DNA from: Corallococcus carmarthensis
Lineage (GTDB): Bacteria > Myxococcota > Myxococcia > Myxococcales > Myxococcaceae
Assembly: GCF_003611695.1 (NCBI RefSeq)
Contig: NZ_RAWE01000102.1
Location: forward strand, 1-32,463
Direction: 5' to 3'
DNA: 32,463 nt
Shown here: positions 14,669 to 23,136 of the stretch, one piece after another
Layout: each line of letters starts with the position of its first letter
How positions within the stretch are numbered: position 1 is the first letter of the stretch
The notes under the pieces: model-generated
Seen by the model: the letters and a program-made list of their open reading frames with translations, nothing else
The model's database searches: none
Told to the model about the DNA's origin: nothing
Made by a program: the position numbers and the translations under genes

Positions 14669-17600
14669 GCCAGCAAGTCGAACTTGGTGTCAGCGAAGTC
14701 GCGCAGCGAATTCACCTGCGCTTGCGCAGATACCTTGAGGCGCAGTACCACATTCGGAACTCCGCCCTCATTGAAGAGCGGCGGATCCTCCTCGAGGAGC
14801 CAGGCGGAATCTCCCAGCGACCGTTCATCGAGGTCACGCCGTCGTACGCAGTAACTGGGAGCTTCTCGGGCCTGAGCGCGCCCAAGCCAGTCACCGGGCT
14901 CTTGCAGGAGTTGGTCAGTTGGAAGCCGGGGATTGGTGTCTACCCTCCGTACCGCCATCAAGCCGATGCTCTCGAGCGCTTCTTCGCGAAGGGGGCGCAG
15001 AGCGATGACCTCGTAGTCGCTACGGGCACTGGCTCCGGTAAGACGGAGACGTTCCTCTACGCCATCCTCGGCGCCCTGGCGCTCGAGGGGACAGAACGCC
15101 GCGAGTCGTTCGCACGCCACGGGGTACGCGCCTTGCTCTTATACCCGATGAACGCGCTCGTCAGCGATCAGACCGCGCGTCTGCGTCGGCTCCTAGGCGA
15201 TGAGCGATTGGCAAGCCTGATGGAGGAGCGCTGGGGCCGTCGCGCGCGGTTCGGTATGTACACGAGCCGAACGCCGTACCCAGGCGTGCGTAAGGGCGCG
15301 AAGGACAAACGTCACCTCGATAGGCTCGTTGGGTATTACGAACAGCTTGAGACTTCGACGAAGCCAGAAGAGCGAGACCTCGTCGCCAAACTCAAGGAAC
15401 GCGGACGCTGGCCCGCCAAGGATGTCGTTGCATTCTACGCTCGAGCTCTTGAGGAGAAGGCCATCGTAAAGAGCGGAAAGCGCGCTGGGAAAGAGAATAC
15501 GCTCCACCACTGGGGCGCGCGTTTCCTGACACAGCCTGGAGATCGTGAACTCCTCACTCGGCACGAGATGCAGGAGCAGGCTCCTGACCTCCTCATCACC
15601 AACTACTCGATGCTCGAGTACATGCTGCTCAGGCCCATCGAGCGGCCGCTGTTCGAGCAGACGCGCGCGTGGCTCTCCGCCGACCCGAGGAACCAGTTCC
15701 ACCTGATCCTCGACGAGGCGCACATGTACCGTGGCGTTGGAGGCGCGGAGGTCGGACTTCTGATTCGCCGGCTCCTCTCTCGCCTCGGTGTTGGTCGCGA
15801 TCGCTTGCGCTGCATCCTCACGACTGCCAGCCTCCCTGACCAAGGTGCGGCAACGGATGAGGCCGCGAAGAAGTTCGCGCGTGACCTGACCGGCGAAACC
15901 GGCAAGAGGACCTTTGCGATCGTTCGCGGTACGCGCGAGAAGCGCTCCGGGGCGCGGCCTGGGACTCTCGATGAGGCGAGCGCGCTCGCGGCCGTCAACC
16001 CGGCTGCCCTAGCGGCTGCGGGGTTCGCGCCCGACGAGGCGAATGCGTCACTTGCCAGCGTCGCAGCGCGCCTTGGCTGGGCGACTCCTCCCACGATCGT
16101 GGAGAAGGGAGACTCGGCGACACTGCCGACACGCCAGTACATTTGTCGGTCGCTCACAGGTTTTGGCCCGCTCGAGTTGCTCTTGGAGCACGCGTCGGGA
16201 AACGGGACTGACTTCGCAGTGCTGGCCCAAATGCTCTTCCCTGGCAGTTCGCTCGGCGAAGCAGAACGTGCAACTGACGGACTCCTCGCGCTCGGCACAT
16301 TCGCGCGGCGCACCGAGCCGGGGCGAAACGAGCAGCCGCTCCTCCCAACGCGCGTCCATGTGCTCTTTCGCGGGTTGCCGCCGCTCTATTCGTGTATCAA
16401 TCCGAACTGCTCCGCGCGTCGTAACGGAACTGGGACTACGCTCCTGGGTCGTCTGTACACGCAGCCACGCACGCAGTGTGAGTGCGGTGGTCGCGTATTT
16501 GAGCTGCTCACCCACCGCGACTGTGGCGCGGCCTACCTACGCGCGTTCGCGACGAGCGCGACGGCGGACTTCCTCTGGCACGAACGAGGCGGGAAGCTGA
16601 CGGAGTTCGGCAGGCCCCTTCATGAACTGCACCTGTTCCTCGAAGAGCCTCACCCGGAGCAGAGAGGCGCTGTTGAACCTCTGCTGCTCGACGTCCAAAC
16701 TGGCCGCGTTCTCGGCACCGCGAGCGCGACGACTAGTGGAACGCGCCTCTGCTACCGCGCTCACGTGGCAGCCGTGAAGGTCACTAACACGACGACGTTC
16801 AGCGTGTGTCCTGCCTGCACGCGAACGACGCAGTCAAATGGCTCCCTGAAGATCATGGATCTCGCGACGAAAGGTGAGCAGCCTTTTGCCAACCTCGTGA
16901 GAGAACAGTTTGTTTCGCAACTTGCGACCAAGGGGCCGAGCGAGCAACACCCGAACGAAGGCCGCAAGGCGCTCCTTTTTAGTGACGGTAGGCAGAAGGC
17001 TGCTCGACTTGCGCGCGATCTACCGCGAGAGGTGGAGCGCGACTCGTTCCGCGAGGCGCTGGTCCTCGCTTGCCAAGAGCTCGCGCAACTTTCCACGCCT
17101 CAGCCCGCGATCCTCGATGAGACCATGTATGCGGCGTTCGTCGCCGTGTGCGCGCGCCACCACCTCCACTTCTTCGACGGGCGCGACCAGGACAAACTCC
17201 TCGAAGAGTGCAGGCAGTTCCGTAAGGACTTCGACGACTTTGATACCGCCCTCGCAGATAAGTGGCGTCCTACACCGCCGACACGCTTCCGCACTGCGCT
17301 GGTCCGCCAAATAGGCGACCCCTACTACTCGCTCGTTGCAGCCTGCGCGGCGGTGGTTGAGGCGGCGCCGGCGACTCTCCGTAAACTGCAGAAGCGGCTC
17401 ACCGGCGTCGGCACATCATCGATGATCGATGAGGTCGCGAACGCGTGGCTCCGTGAGATGTTCCGTATGTACGCGTTTGATCCCGCCCTTGGGAAGGACG
17501 CACGCCTCGACGAGTTCCCCTTTTTCCAGCCTGTCCGTGCTGCTGACGGGCTGAAGAAGTTCTTCGAGCTTATCCGTGTGCGGACCGGACTCAGTGCTGC

Positions 17601-20600
17601 CGATGTTGAGCGACTCCGAGACGAACTCTTCGAGGTTTTCACCCGGGAGGCCTCCGCTGGCGACGACTCCGGTCGCCTCGTCATGACCGATAGCATCGTG
17701 ATGTGTCTCGCGCTCGAGGCAGAATGGTTGCAGTGCACAGTCTGCGGCCACCTTCAGTTGAAGCCGTTCTTGGGGGTCTGCGGGAACTGCCAGGACAAGC
17801 GCCTTGAGAAGCGCCCACCCGAGCACGAGTACATGCGTTCGCGGAAGGGTTTCTTCCGTGAGCCACTACGCGCGGTCCTCCAAGGAGCGCGGCCGGTGCA
17901 CATCACGGCTGAAGAGCACACCGCCCAACTCTCCCAGCGCGACGCTGGTGATGTTTACGCGACCACAGAGGAGTTTGAACTCCGTTTCCAAGACGTCCCG
18001 CTCGGCCCCGACAAGCCACCCGTCGACATTCTGAGCTGCACGACGACGATGGAGGTCGGCATCGATATCGGATCGCTGACTGCCGTCGGCCTTCGAACGG
18101 TTCCGCCCCAACGTGAAAATTATCAACAGCGCGCCGGTCGCGCGGGTCGTAGAGGTACGTCGGTCTCGTCCGTTCTCATGTTCGCTCAAGGGGGGGCGCA
18201 TGATGCCCATTATTTCGCCAACCCACAGGCAATCATCAGCGGGCCGCCGCGCGAGCCGCGCCTGAAGGCTGATAACCCGCGCCTGGCGCGGCGGCATGTC
18301 AACTCGCACCTGCTTCAGACTTTCTTCCATTCGCGCCTGGACTCGCTCTCGGTTGAGGCGCAAGCGGAGATCGCTAAACACCGACCCGGCATCATGAGCG
18401 CGTTCGGCGATGCAAAGGAGTTCTTCGAAGGAACGGCCGAGTTCTCGTTCGGGGAGTTCGAGCAGTGGATGAAGAGGGAGGTGCTCACCCCGAAGAGCGC
18501 CATCGTCGAAGAGGTAGCTGGCTGGCTCCCGGCGGCGATCTTCAAGACTGAGGGGGCCGACGAGAAGCGGAAGTTCGTACGGGAGATTGCCGACACGCTG
18601 CTTCACACGCTCACTCAGCTACGCGACGGGCGCCTCGGCGCGTCGAGCGGTGAGGCTGTACCCAGCGAAGAGGATGCGAACGACGACGATACTGGAGGGC
18701 TCCTGGACCTCTGCTTCGAACGCGGGCTCCTGCCGTCCTATGCGTTCCCGACAGACCTGTGCAGCTTTGTAATTCAGGAATGGGACAAGAGCACCCTACA
18801 GTGGCGAATCAAGGTCGCCGAACGGCCACAACTCGCGAAGGCGCAAGCGCTGAGCGAGTACGCGCCAGGGCGCCTCTTGGTCGTGAACAAGCAGACCTAT
18901 CGTGTCGGCGGCGTCTTCGTCGACGGGCCGCCGTCTGCAACTCCGGCGGCAGCGCTGTTTGCGCAGCCGCTCAACCGCTACGTAGGCTGTCCGCAGTGCT
19001 CATACATCTCGATCGAGGGTGGGAGGGCGTCGGCTCGTACGGTCGAAGGCTCGCCATGCCCGGTGTGTCGCACGCCGCTCTTCGTCCGCGAGTACCTGGA
19101 CCCGCCGGGTTTTTCGCCAGAGGAGGGGCGTGCGCTGCGCGAGGGTGATCGCGAGCAGGACGTCACCTACGCCTCGTCAGCCCAACTCCCCGAGATCGCC
19201 AGTCGCGACGAGTTCGACTGGAGGGATGGCCCCGGGGTCAACTTCAGCCACGCGTACGGCGAAGACGTCCTGTTGGTCGTGGCGAATAAAGGGAAGGATG
19301 CGGCAGGCTTCAGTGTGTGTGAGAGCTGTGGCGGCGCGTGGATTGACGGCGATGAGCCGGACGGTTCTCACGCGCGTCCGTTCCTTGTTCCGAGGCACAT
19401 CCTCGAACGTGATGGTGCAGGGCGAGCTTGCAACGGTGAAGTGCGGCGCGGTTTGTTCTTAGTGCACGACTTCCGAACCGACCTGCTTCTGCTGCGCGGC
19501 GCGTTCCGTCAGCCATTGGACTTTCAGCCGAAGCAGCCCTGGCTCTACGACGCGCTCGCGACGCTCGCTGAGGCGCTCGCGCTCGGTGCCAGCCTTCATC
19601 TCGACATCGACCCAGGTGAGCTCTCCGCAGGGTTCCGCTTGTTGCCGAAGCTCGTGGATGGTGACCAAGGAGTAGCCGAACTCTACCTCTTCGACACCGC
19701 CGCTGGCGGCGCGGGCTATGCGGCCGATGCTGGCGAACAACTGCAGCAGGTCCTCGACCGGACGGAGGAACTTCTCCGCGTGTGCCCGGGAAACTGCGAG
19801 CGCTCGTGCACGAAGTGCCTGCGTCACTACGGTAATCGCTTTCTACACGGGCGCCTCGACCGTCGCCTCGCGTACCAACTGCTGCGGTACTTCCGCGCGG
19901 GAGAGGTCCCGCCCTTTGCCTCTGTGACCGAGCAGATCCGAAAGCTGCGTCCGCTCGCCCGCTTCCTCGAAATGGAGGGGTGGACCACAGTAGCGGACCC
20001 GAGCGGTGCCCTGCGCTGCGAAGGACCACGCTCGATGACGGTGGGTATCTATCCCGCGTTCCTCGCGAGCGATGCCGCTGAGATGACGCACCCGACTATA
20101 GCTCCCAGCGATGCCCCGCGCGTCATCTTGCCGGACTACCTCGTGGAGCACGATCTGCCCTCCGCATACCAGCGCGCTACGGGCCTCACGAGGCCGAGCA
20201 CATCCGCGCCTCGTCCTGCGGCTCCGACTCCATCGACGGGGCGTATCGTCGAACTCCCGATAAAGGACTTGCGAAGAGCGGACGATGACAAGACTCACGG
20301 CAAGGTCCGGGTGCTAGTCGACATCGCCCTCGCTGCGGGCGCGTTCGCCGTGCGCGTCCCCAGCCCTGGTCTCAAGAACATCGGATTTGGTGCTGGCGGG
20401 TGGCTCGTCGTCCGCCCTGTTTCGCCTGGCGATCTCGGTCCCGACACGTGGATAGTAGTCCTTCGACCGCGCGGAAAGTTCGGGGCCACTGGTTCGGAAT
20501 GGACTGTCGCGCACGTGAAGGCGTTGCTGGGCGATGAGGGGGCGCCGTCGCGGCTGCAAGTCTCGTATGGCAGCGCCACGGGAAAGGAGTACCGCCCTGA

Positions 20601-20667
20601 GCGACTCGAACGCACCGAGGTCACGCTCGCTGCGGCGATCGTGTGCCACGCCGACGAGGCACCCTAA
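14665..20667 (+). CDS. druE: Giant DEAH-box helicase with DUF1998/MZB C-terminus, DruE-like
   Basis: A 2000-residue superfamily 2 helicase. Motifs in order: a Q-motif-like P-P-Y-R-H-Q near 95, Walker A 119-127 (A-T-G-T-G-S-G-K126-T), Walker B D350-E-A-H353, motif III T-T-A-S-L near 390, a G-I-D-I-G motif V near 1133, and motif VI Q1155-R-A-G-R-A-G-R-R-G. Between the two helicase halves lies an insert of about 700 residues with cysteine pairs (C577 onward, then C-P-A-C, and C-T-V-C with C-G-N-C near 1025-1045), suggesting zinc ribbons. The C-terminal DUF1998-type part ends in an MZB-like cluster, Cys1707, 1711, 1715 and 1718, preceded by F-D-T-A-A-G-G-A-G-Y. Size and architecture match DruE, the hallmark Druantia protein. 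The start is the ATG at 14665, with AGAGGA upstream; the frame is open back to 14575, inside the previous gene. Confidence 0.88.
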   Translation: MSQQVELGVSEVAQRIHLRLRRYLEAQYHIRNSALIEERRILLEEPGGISQRPFIEVTPSYAVTGSFSGLSAPKPVTGLLQELVSWKPGIGVYPPYRHQADALERFFAKGAQSDDLVVATGTGSGKTETFLYAILGALALEGTERRESFARHGVRALLLYPMNALVSDQTARLRRLLGDERLASLMEERWGRRARFGMYTSRTPYPGVRKGAKDKRHLDRLVGYYEQLETSTKPEERDLVAKLKERGRWPAKDVVAFYARALEEKAIVKSGKRAGKENTLHHWGARFLTQPGDRELLTRHEMQEQAPDLLITNYSMLEYMLLRPIERPLFEQTRAWLSADPRNQFHLILDEAHMYRGVGGAEVGLLIRRLLSRLGVGRDRLRCILTTASLPDQGAATDEAAKKFARDLTGETGKRTFAIVRGTREKRSGARPGTLDEASALAAVNPAALAAAGFAPDEANASLASVAARLGWATPPTIVEKGDSATLPTRQYICRSLTGFGPLELLLEHASGNGTDFAVLAQMLFPGSSLGEAERATDGLLALGTFARRTEPGRNEQPLLPTRVHVLFRGLPPLYSCINPNCSARRNGTGTTLLGRLYTQPRTQCECGGRVFELLTHRDCGAAYLRAFATSATADFLWHERGGKLTEFGRPLHELHLFLEEPHPEQRGAVEPLLLDVQTGRVLGTASATTSGTRLCYRAHVAAVKVTNTTTFSVCPACTRTTQSNGSLKIMDLATKGEQPFANLVREQFVSQLATKGPSEQHPNEGRKALLFSDGRQKAARLARDLPREVERDSFREALVLACQELAQLSTPQPAILDETMYAAFVAVCARHHLHFFDGRDQDKLLEECRQFRKDFDDFDTALADKWRPTPPTRFRTALVRQIGDPYYSLVAACAAVVEAAPATLRKLQKRLTGVGTSSMIDEVANAWLREMFRMYAFDPALGKDARLDEFPFFQPVRAADGLKKFFELIRVRTGLSAADVERLRDELFEVFTREASAGDDSGRLVMTDSIVMCLALEAEWLQCTVCGHLQLKPFLGVCGNCQDKRLEKRPPEHEYMRSRKGFFREPLRAVLQGARPVHITAEEHTAQLSQRDAGDVYATTEEFELRFQDVPLGPDKPPVDILSCTTTMEVGIDIGSLTAVGLRTVPPQRENYQQRAGRAGRRGTSVSSVLMFAQGGAHDAHYFANPQAIISGPPREPRLKADNPRLARRHVNSHLLQTFFHSRLDSLSVEAQAEIAKHRPGIMSAFGDAKEFFEGTAEFSFGEFEQWMKREVLTPKSAIVEEVAGWLPAAIFKTEGADEKRKFVREIADTLLHTLTQLRDGRLGASSGEAVPSEEDANDDDTGGLLDLCFERGLLPSYAFPTDLCSFVIQEWDKSTLQWRIKVAERPQLAKAQALSEYAPGRLLVVNKQTYRVGGVFVDGPPSATPAAALFAQPLNRYVGCPQCSYISIEGGRASARTVEGSPCPVCRTPLFVREYLDPPGFSPEEGRALREGDREQDVTYASSAQLPEIASRDEFDWRDGPGVNFSHAYGEDVLLVVANKGKDAAGFSVCESCGGAWIDGDEPDGSHARPFLVPRHILERDGAGRACNGEVRRGLFLVHDFRTDLLLLRGAFRQPLDFQPKQPWLYDALATLAEALALGASLHLDIDPGELSAGFRLLPKLVDGDQGVAELYLFDTAAGGAGYAADAGEQLQQVLDRTEELLRVCPGNCERSCTKCLRHYGNRFLHGRLDRRLAYQLLRYFRAGEVPPFASVTEQIRKLRPLARFLEMEGWTTVADPSGALRCEGPRSMTVGIYPAFLASDAAEMTHPTIAPSDAPRVILPDYLVEHDLPSAYQRATGLTRPSTSAPRPAAPTPSTGRIVELPIKDLRRADDDKTHGKVRVLVDIALAAGAFAVRVPSPGLKNIGFGAGGWLVVRPVSPGDLGPDTWIVVLRPRGKFGATGSEWTVAHVKALLGDEGAPSRLQVSYGSATGKEYRPERLERTEVTLAAAIVCHADEAP

Positions 20668-22412
20668 TGGCGCGCTTCATCCCCGAGATAATTCCGACGG
20701 ATATCGTCCACGATTCGGAGCGAGTCGTCTATGAGGCGCTGCGCGGTCTCCCGACGGGCTTTGTAGTTCTCCACTCGTTCCCCTGGCTCCGTCCCATGCG
20801 TGACCTTGTGGGCGAGCCACTCCGCGAGGGCGAGGCGGACTTCGTCATCCTCCATCCGATGCGCGGTCTCTTGGTCCTTGAGGTAAAGGGGGGCAAGCCG
20901 GAGCTGACAGGACGCACGTGGTCTCGCGGCGGGAAGGAGTTGCGTGACCCGTTCGACCAGGCTCGGAAGAGTCGCTATGCGCTCCTCGATGCGATTGAGG
21001 AGCGCACCCGTAAGCGCGTCCACCGCGGAATGTTCGCTCATGGAGATGTCGTCGTGTTCCCGCACGCTCGGTTCTCGGGGACACTACCAATCAACAGTGA
21101 TCCTCACATTCTCGTTGATGCACCAGGCCTTTCGATGCTCCCTGCGAGGGTCGAGGAGGCGTTCACTGCATGGGCGCGGAGCGAAACGCACCTGACTCCA
21201 AGCCAGTTCACAGAGCTTCTTGATGCCCTGATGCCTAAGCTGAGGTTGATACGCTGCGCAGGGGCGGAGGTCAGCGCGGAGTATCATCGCATCGTCCAGA
21301 TCACGCTCGACCAACGTGCGACCCTGTTGGGGCTCCTCGAGAATGAGCGCGTACTCGTCGAGGGCACGGCGGGTTCTGGGAAGACACTCCTATCTCTCGA
21401 GTTCGCGCTGACGCGCGCTGACCGTGGTGAGCGTGTCTTGCTCCTCTGCTACAACCGCCACCTTAGCGCATGGCTTCAGGAGCAAGCCAAGCACGACCCG
21501 AGGGCACACCGTGCTGGCGCGCTGTTGGAAATCTCGACGTTCCACGCATGTGCTCGCCGTTTGGCGCAGCGAGCGCGTGTGGATTTCGACGTCCCAAGCA
21601 CCGGCGAGCAGGCATTTTGGGATGAAGACGTCCCGCTCATTATGGAGCAATCGCTTGAGGTCCTGCGCGCGCGGGGGCAAGCAGAGGCCTTTGATGCGAT
21701 CGTCGTCGACGAAGCGCAGGATTTTGCTCCCGACTGGTGGGTAACGATTGAGTCTTTATCGCGCATAGGACAGGCAGGTCGGCTTTACGTCTTCCTTGAT
21801 ATGAAGCAGAGCCTGCGTGGCGTGGCGAAGCTCCCACCGGTTTCGCTCCCGGTCCGCTTCCGGCTTACAACGAACTGCAGGAACACGAAGGCCATCGCCC
21901 GAAGCGGGGCAGCGCTCGCTAGCATCGACATTCGTCTGCTGCCCGGCTCGCCGTCAGGAGAGGCGCCTGCCGTTCGAAGAGCAGGGACGGCGGTGGCCGA
22001 GGCGGGGTTGGTGCTCTCCGAGGTGCGGCAACTGCTACTGCAAGGCATCAAGCCGCAGCAACTCGCGCTGATCGGAGCCGCCTCCCACGCGAAGGGCTCG
22101 CTCGCTCGCCACGCGGAGGTGGACGGTATCCCTCTTGTCGACGACGCCGTCGACTGGAGGCGGGGCGCCGGCGTTCTCGCGACGACAGCGCGCGCATTCA
22201 AGGGACTCGAGGCAGACGTCGTGGTCGTTTATGGTCTCAGCGGGTTCGGCGCGCTCTTCACGCCGACCGACCTCTACGTGGCATGGACGAGGGCAAGGCA
22301 TCGCCTTGTACTCGTTTGCCAGTCCGGCGAGGTACGCGCGACGGTTGAAGCGGCGCTCTTTGAGGCCGAACGGAGTTCAGGAGTTGCTGAGGCTGTTAAC
22401 CGAGGCAGTTAG
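20667..22412 (+). CDS. NERD nuclease-UvrD/Rep helicase fusion
   Basis: A 581-residue protein. Residues about 15-160 form a NERD domain: Glu18 in the first helix, Asp58 in G-E-A-D-F-V and E72-V-K74, the PD-(D/E)XK-type core. The rest is a superfamily 1 helicase: Walker A G233-T-A-G-S-G-K239-T, motif Ia C-Y-N-R, S-T-F-H-A, Walker B V-D348-E-A-Q-D, T-T-N-C-R-N-T with the conserved Arg, F-K-G-L-E-A-D-V-V-V and A-W-T-R-A-R. It is short for UvrD because the accessory 1B and 2B domains are reduced. The ATG at 20667 shares one base with the previous TAA; an in-frame GTG at 20643 is less likely because GAGG at 20653-20657 fits the ATG. It is the last gene of the operon and is not in the Druantia set as I know it, so it may be an added effector. 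Confidence 0.88.
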   Translation: MARFIPEIIPTDIVHDSERVVYEALRGLPTGFVVLHSFPWLRPMRDLVGEPLREGEADFVILHPMRGLLVLEVKGGKPELTGRTWSRGGKELRDPFDQARKSRYALLDAIEERTRKRVHRGMFAHGDVVVFPHARFSGTLPINSDPHILVDAPGLSMLPARVEEAFTAWARSETHLTPSQFTELLDALMPKLRLIRCAGAEVSAEYHRIVQITLDQRATLLGLLENERVLVEGTAGSGKTLLSLEFALTRADRGERVLLLCYNRHLSAWLQEQAKHDPRAHRAGALLEISTFHACARRLAQRARVDFDVPSTGEQAFWDEDVPLIMEQSLEVLRARGQAEAFDAIVVDEAQDFAPDWWVTIESLSRIGQAGRLYVFLDMKQSLRGVAKLPPVSLPVRFRLTTNCRNTKAIARSGAALASIDIRLLPGSPSGEAPAVRRAGTAVAEAGLVLSEVRQLLLQGIKPQQLALIGAASHAKGSLARHAEVDGIPLVDDAVDWRRGAGVLATTARAFKGLEADVVVVYGLSGFGALFTPTDLYVAWTRARHRLVLVCQSGEVRATVEAALFEAERSSGVAEAVNRGS

Positions 22413-22563
22413 CCGCCGCGCGACTGCCCCGGCTCGCTTTCAACCTCTCTCGCTGGTGACACTCTCTGGAACTGATTGGACTGACAAACCGAAAGTTTCG
22501 CAGGGCGTGCGAGCGCCGATAGAGAGGAATGGCGCCGCGCGGATCAACGGCCCGGTGCGACCG

Positions 22564-22600
22564 CCCTCACTCTAGGTGAGGGTTTAGCGGGGGCCCCGCT
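22564..22600 (+). terminator. Candidate terminator hairpins of the defence operon
   Basis: CCCTCAC-TCTAG-GTGAGGG (22564-22582) is a perfect 7-bp stem followed by TTT. A second strong palindrome, AGCGGGG-G-CCCCGCT (22586-22600), follows at once. They lie about 150 bases past the last stop. The T-tract is short, so termination is a guess. Confidence 0.4.
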
Positions 22601-22718
22601 GGCCTTGCGCCGCCCCCTTGAGGACCAGCAAAGCAGGTAAGAGACGAAACGAGAAAGCAGAGAGAGACGCCTTCCCAGAAACTTCAGAGTGGAAAGAGCA
22701 GGTCTCCAGGCAAATGTT

Positions 22719-22756
22719 GTTAACCGCCTCCCCAAAAGTTAACAGCACTTGTTAAC
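22719..22756. repeat. Cluster of three GTTAAC palindromes
   Basis: GTTAAC occurs at 22719-22724, 22738-22743 and 22751-22756, with TGTTAACC as the extended form in the first and third. A fourth TGTTAACC lies in the end of the last operon gene (GTTAAC at 22395-22400). Such AT-containing hexamers are unexpected this close together in high-GC DNA and could be protein-binding sites. Confidence 0.45.
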
Positions 22757-22952
22757 CACTCTCGGCCTCTCTCTCCCCGGAACGGGTGAAAGAGCGGTCT
22801 GGAGAGCCCAATCGGCGGCGGAGGAGAGGGGGCATCTCGCTCTGCGGGGTGGAGGGCCGTGAGGGCCCTCTTCAGCACCGCGAGCCAGAATCCCTTGGGA
22901 TTCAGCGGCTTAAGCACGAAGGCCCCGCGATATTCATCGCGAGGCCCGTGTT

Positions 22953-22983
22953 AAACAAAAAGGCCCTGCCAGTTGGCAGGGCC
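22953..22983 (-). terminator. Intrinsic terminator of tRNA-Asn
   Basis: Read on the minus strand: a perfect 9-bp stem GGCCCTGCC / GGCAGGGCC with a 4-base loop, then TTTTTGTTT. It begins about 10 bases past the tRNA 3' end. This is a textbook rho-independent terminator. Confidence 0.9.
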
Positions 22984-22993
22984 TTCTATTCAG

Positions 22994-23066
22994 CTCCCCG
23001 ACGTGGACTCGAACCACGGACATGGTGATTAACAGTCACCCGCTCTACCAGCTGAGCTATCGGGGA
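22994..23066 (-). tRNA. tRNA-Asn (GTT anticodon)
   Basis: On the minus strand this 73-base sequence folds as a cloverleaf: acceptor stem TCCCCGA / TCGGGGA with discriminator G, D-loop AGCTCAGCTGGTAGAGC, anticodon stem GGTGA / TCACC around loop CTGTTAA (anticodon GTT, decoding AAC and AAT), and T-arm GTGG-TTCGAGT-CCAC. CCA is not encoded. It has its own promoter and terminator. Its 3' end faces the defence island. Confidence 0.95.
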
Positions 23067-23107
23067 ATATGTCCCGTCGCGGCGGTGCGTTGCCGTGACG
23101 GACGCGA

Positions 23108-23136
23108 TTTCTAGAGAACCGAGCCTGCCCTGTCAA
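23108..23136 (-). promoter_or_regulatory. Sigma-70 promoter of tRNA-Asn
   Basis: On the minus strand TTGACA (23136-23131) and TAGAAA (23113-23108) are 17 bases apart. The -35 box is the exact consensus. Transcription would start near 23101, leaving a 5' leader of about 35 bases before the tRNA. The -35 box overlaps the likely start of the divergent rsmB gene. Confidence 0.75.

Larger units (their letters stand above)
22413..22952. other. Gene-free stretch downstream of the defence operon
   Basis: No gene is supported. The stretch contains two hairpins just after 22560, a purine-rich run at about 22625-22710, three GTTAAC hexamers at 22719, 22738 and 22751, and further short palindromes (about 22853-22872, 22888-22905 and 22921-22946). 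It lies beside the 3' end of tRNA-Asn, a common integration site, but no att-like repeat of the tRNA 3' end was found on the other side of the island. Confidence 0.5.

Noticed and set aside
4741-22412. DISARM or BREX instead of a Druantia-like system
   Set aside because: There is no DNA methyltransferase, no phospholipase D-type nuclease, no SNF2 helicase and no PglZ or BrxC-like gene. A DUF1998 helicase alone is shared with DISARM, but the DUF4338 gene and the gene order favour Druantia.
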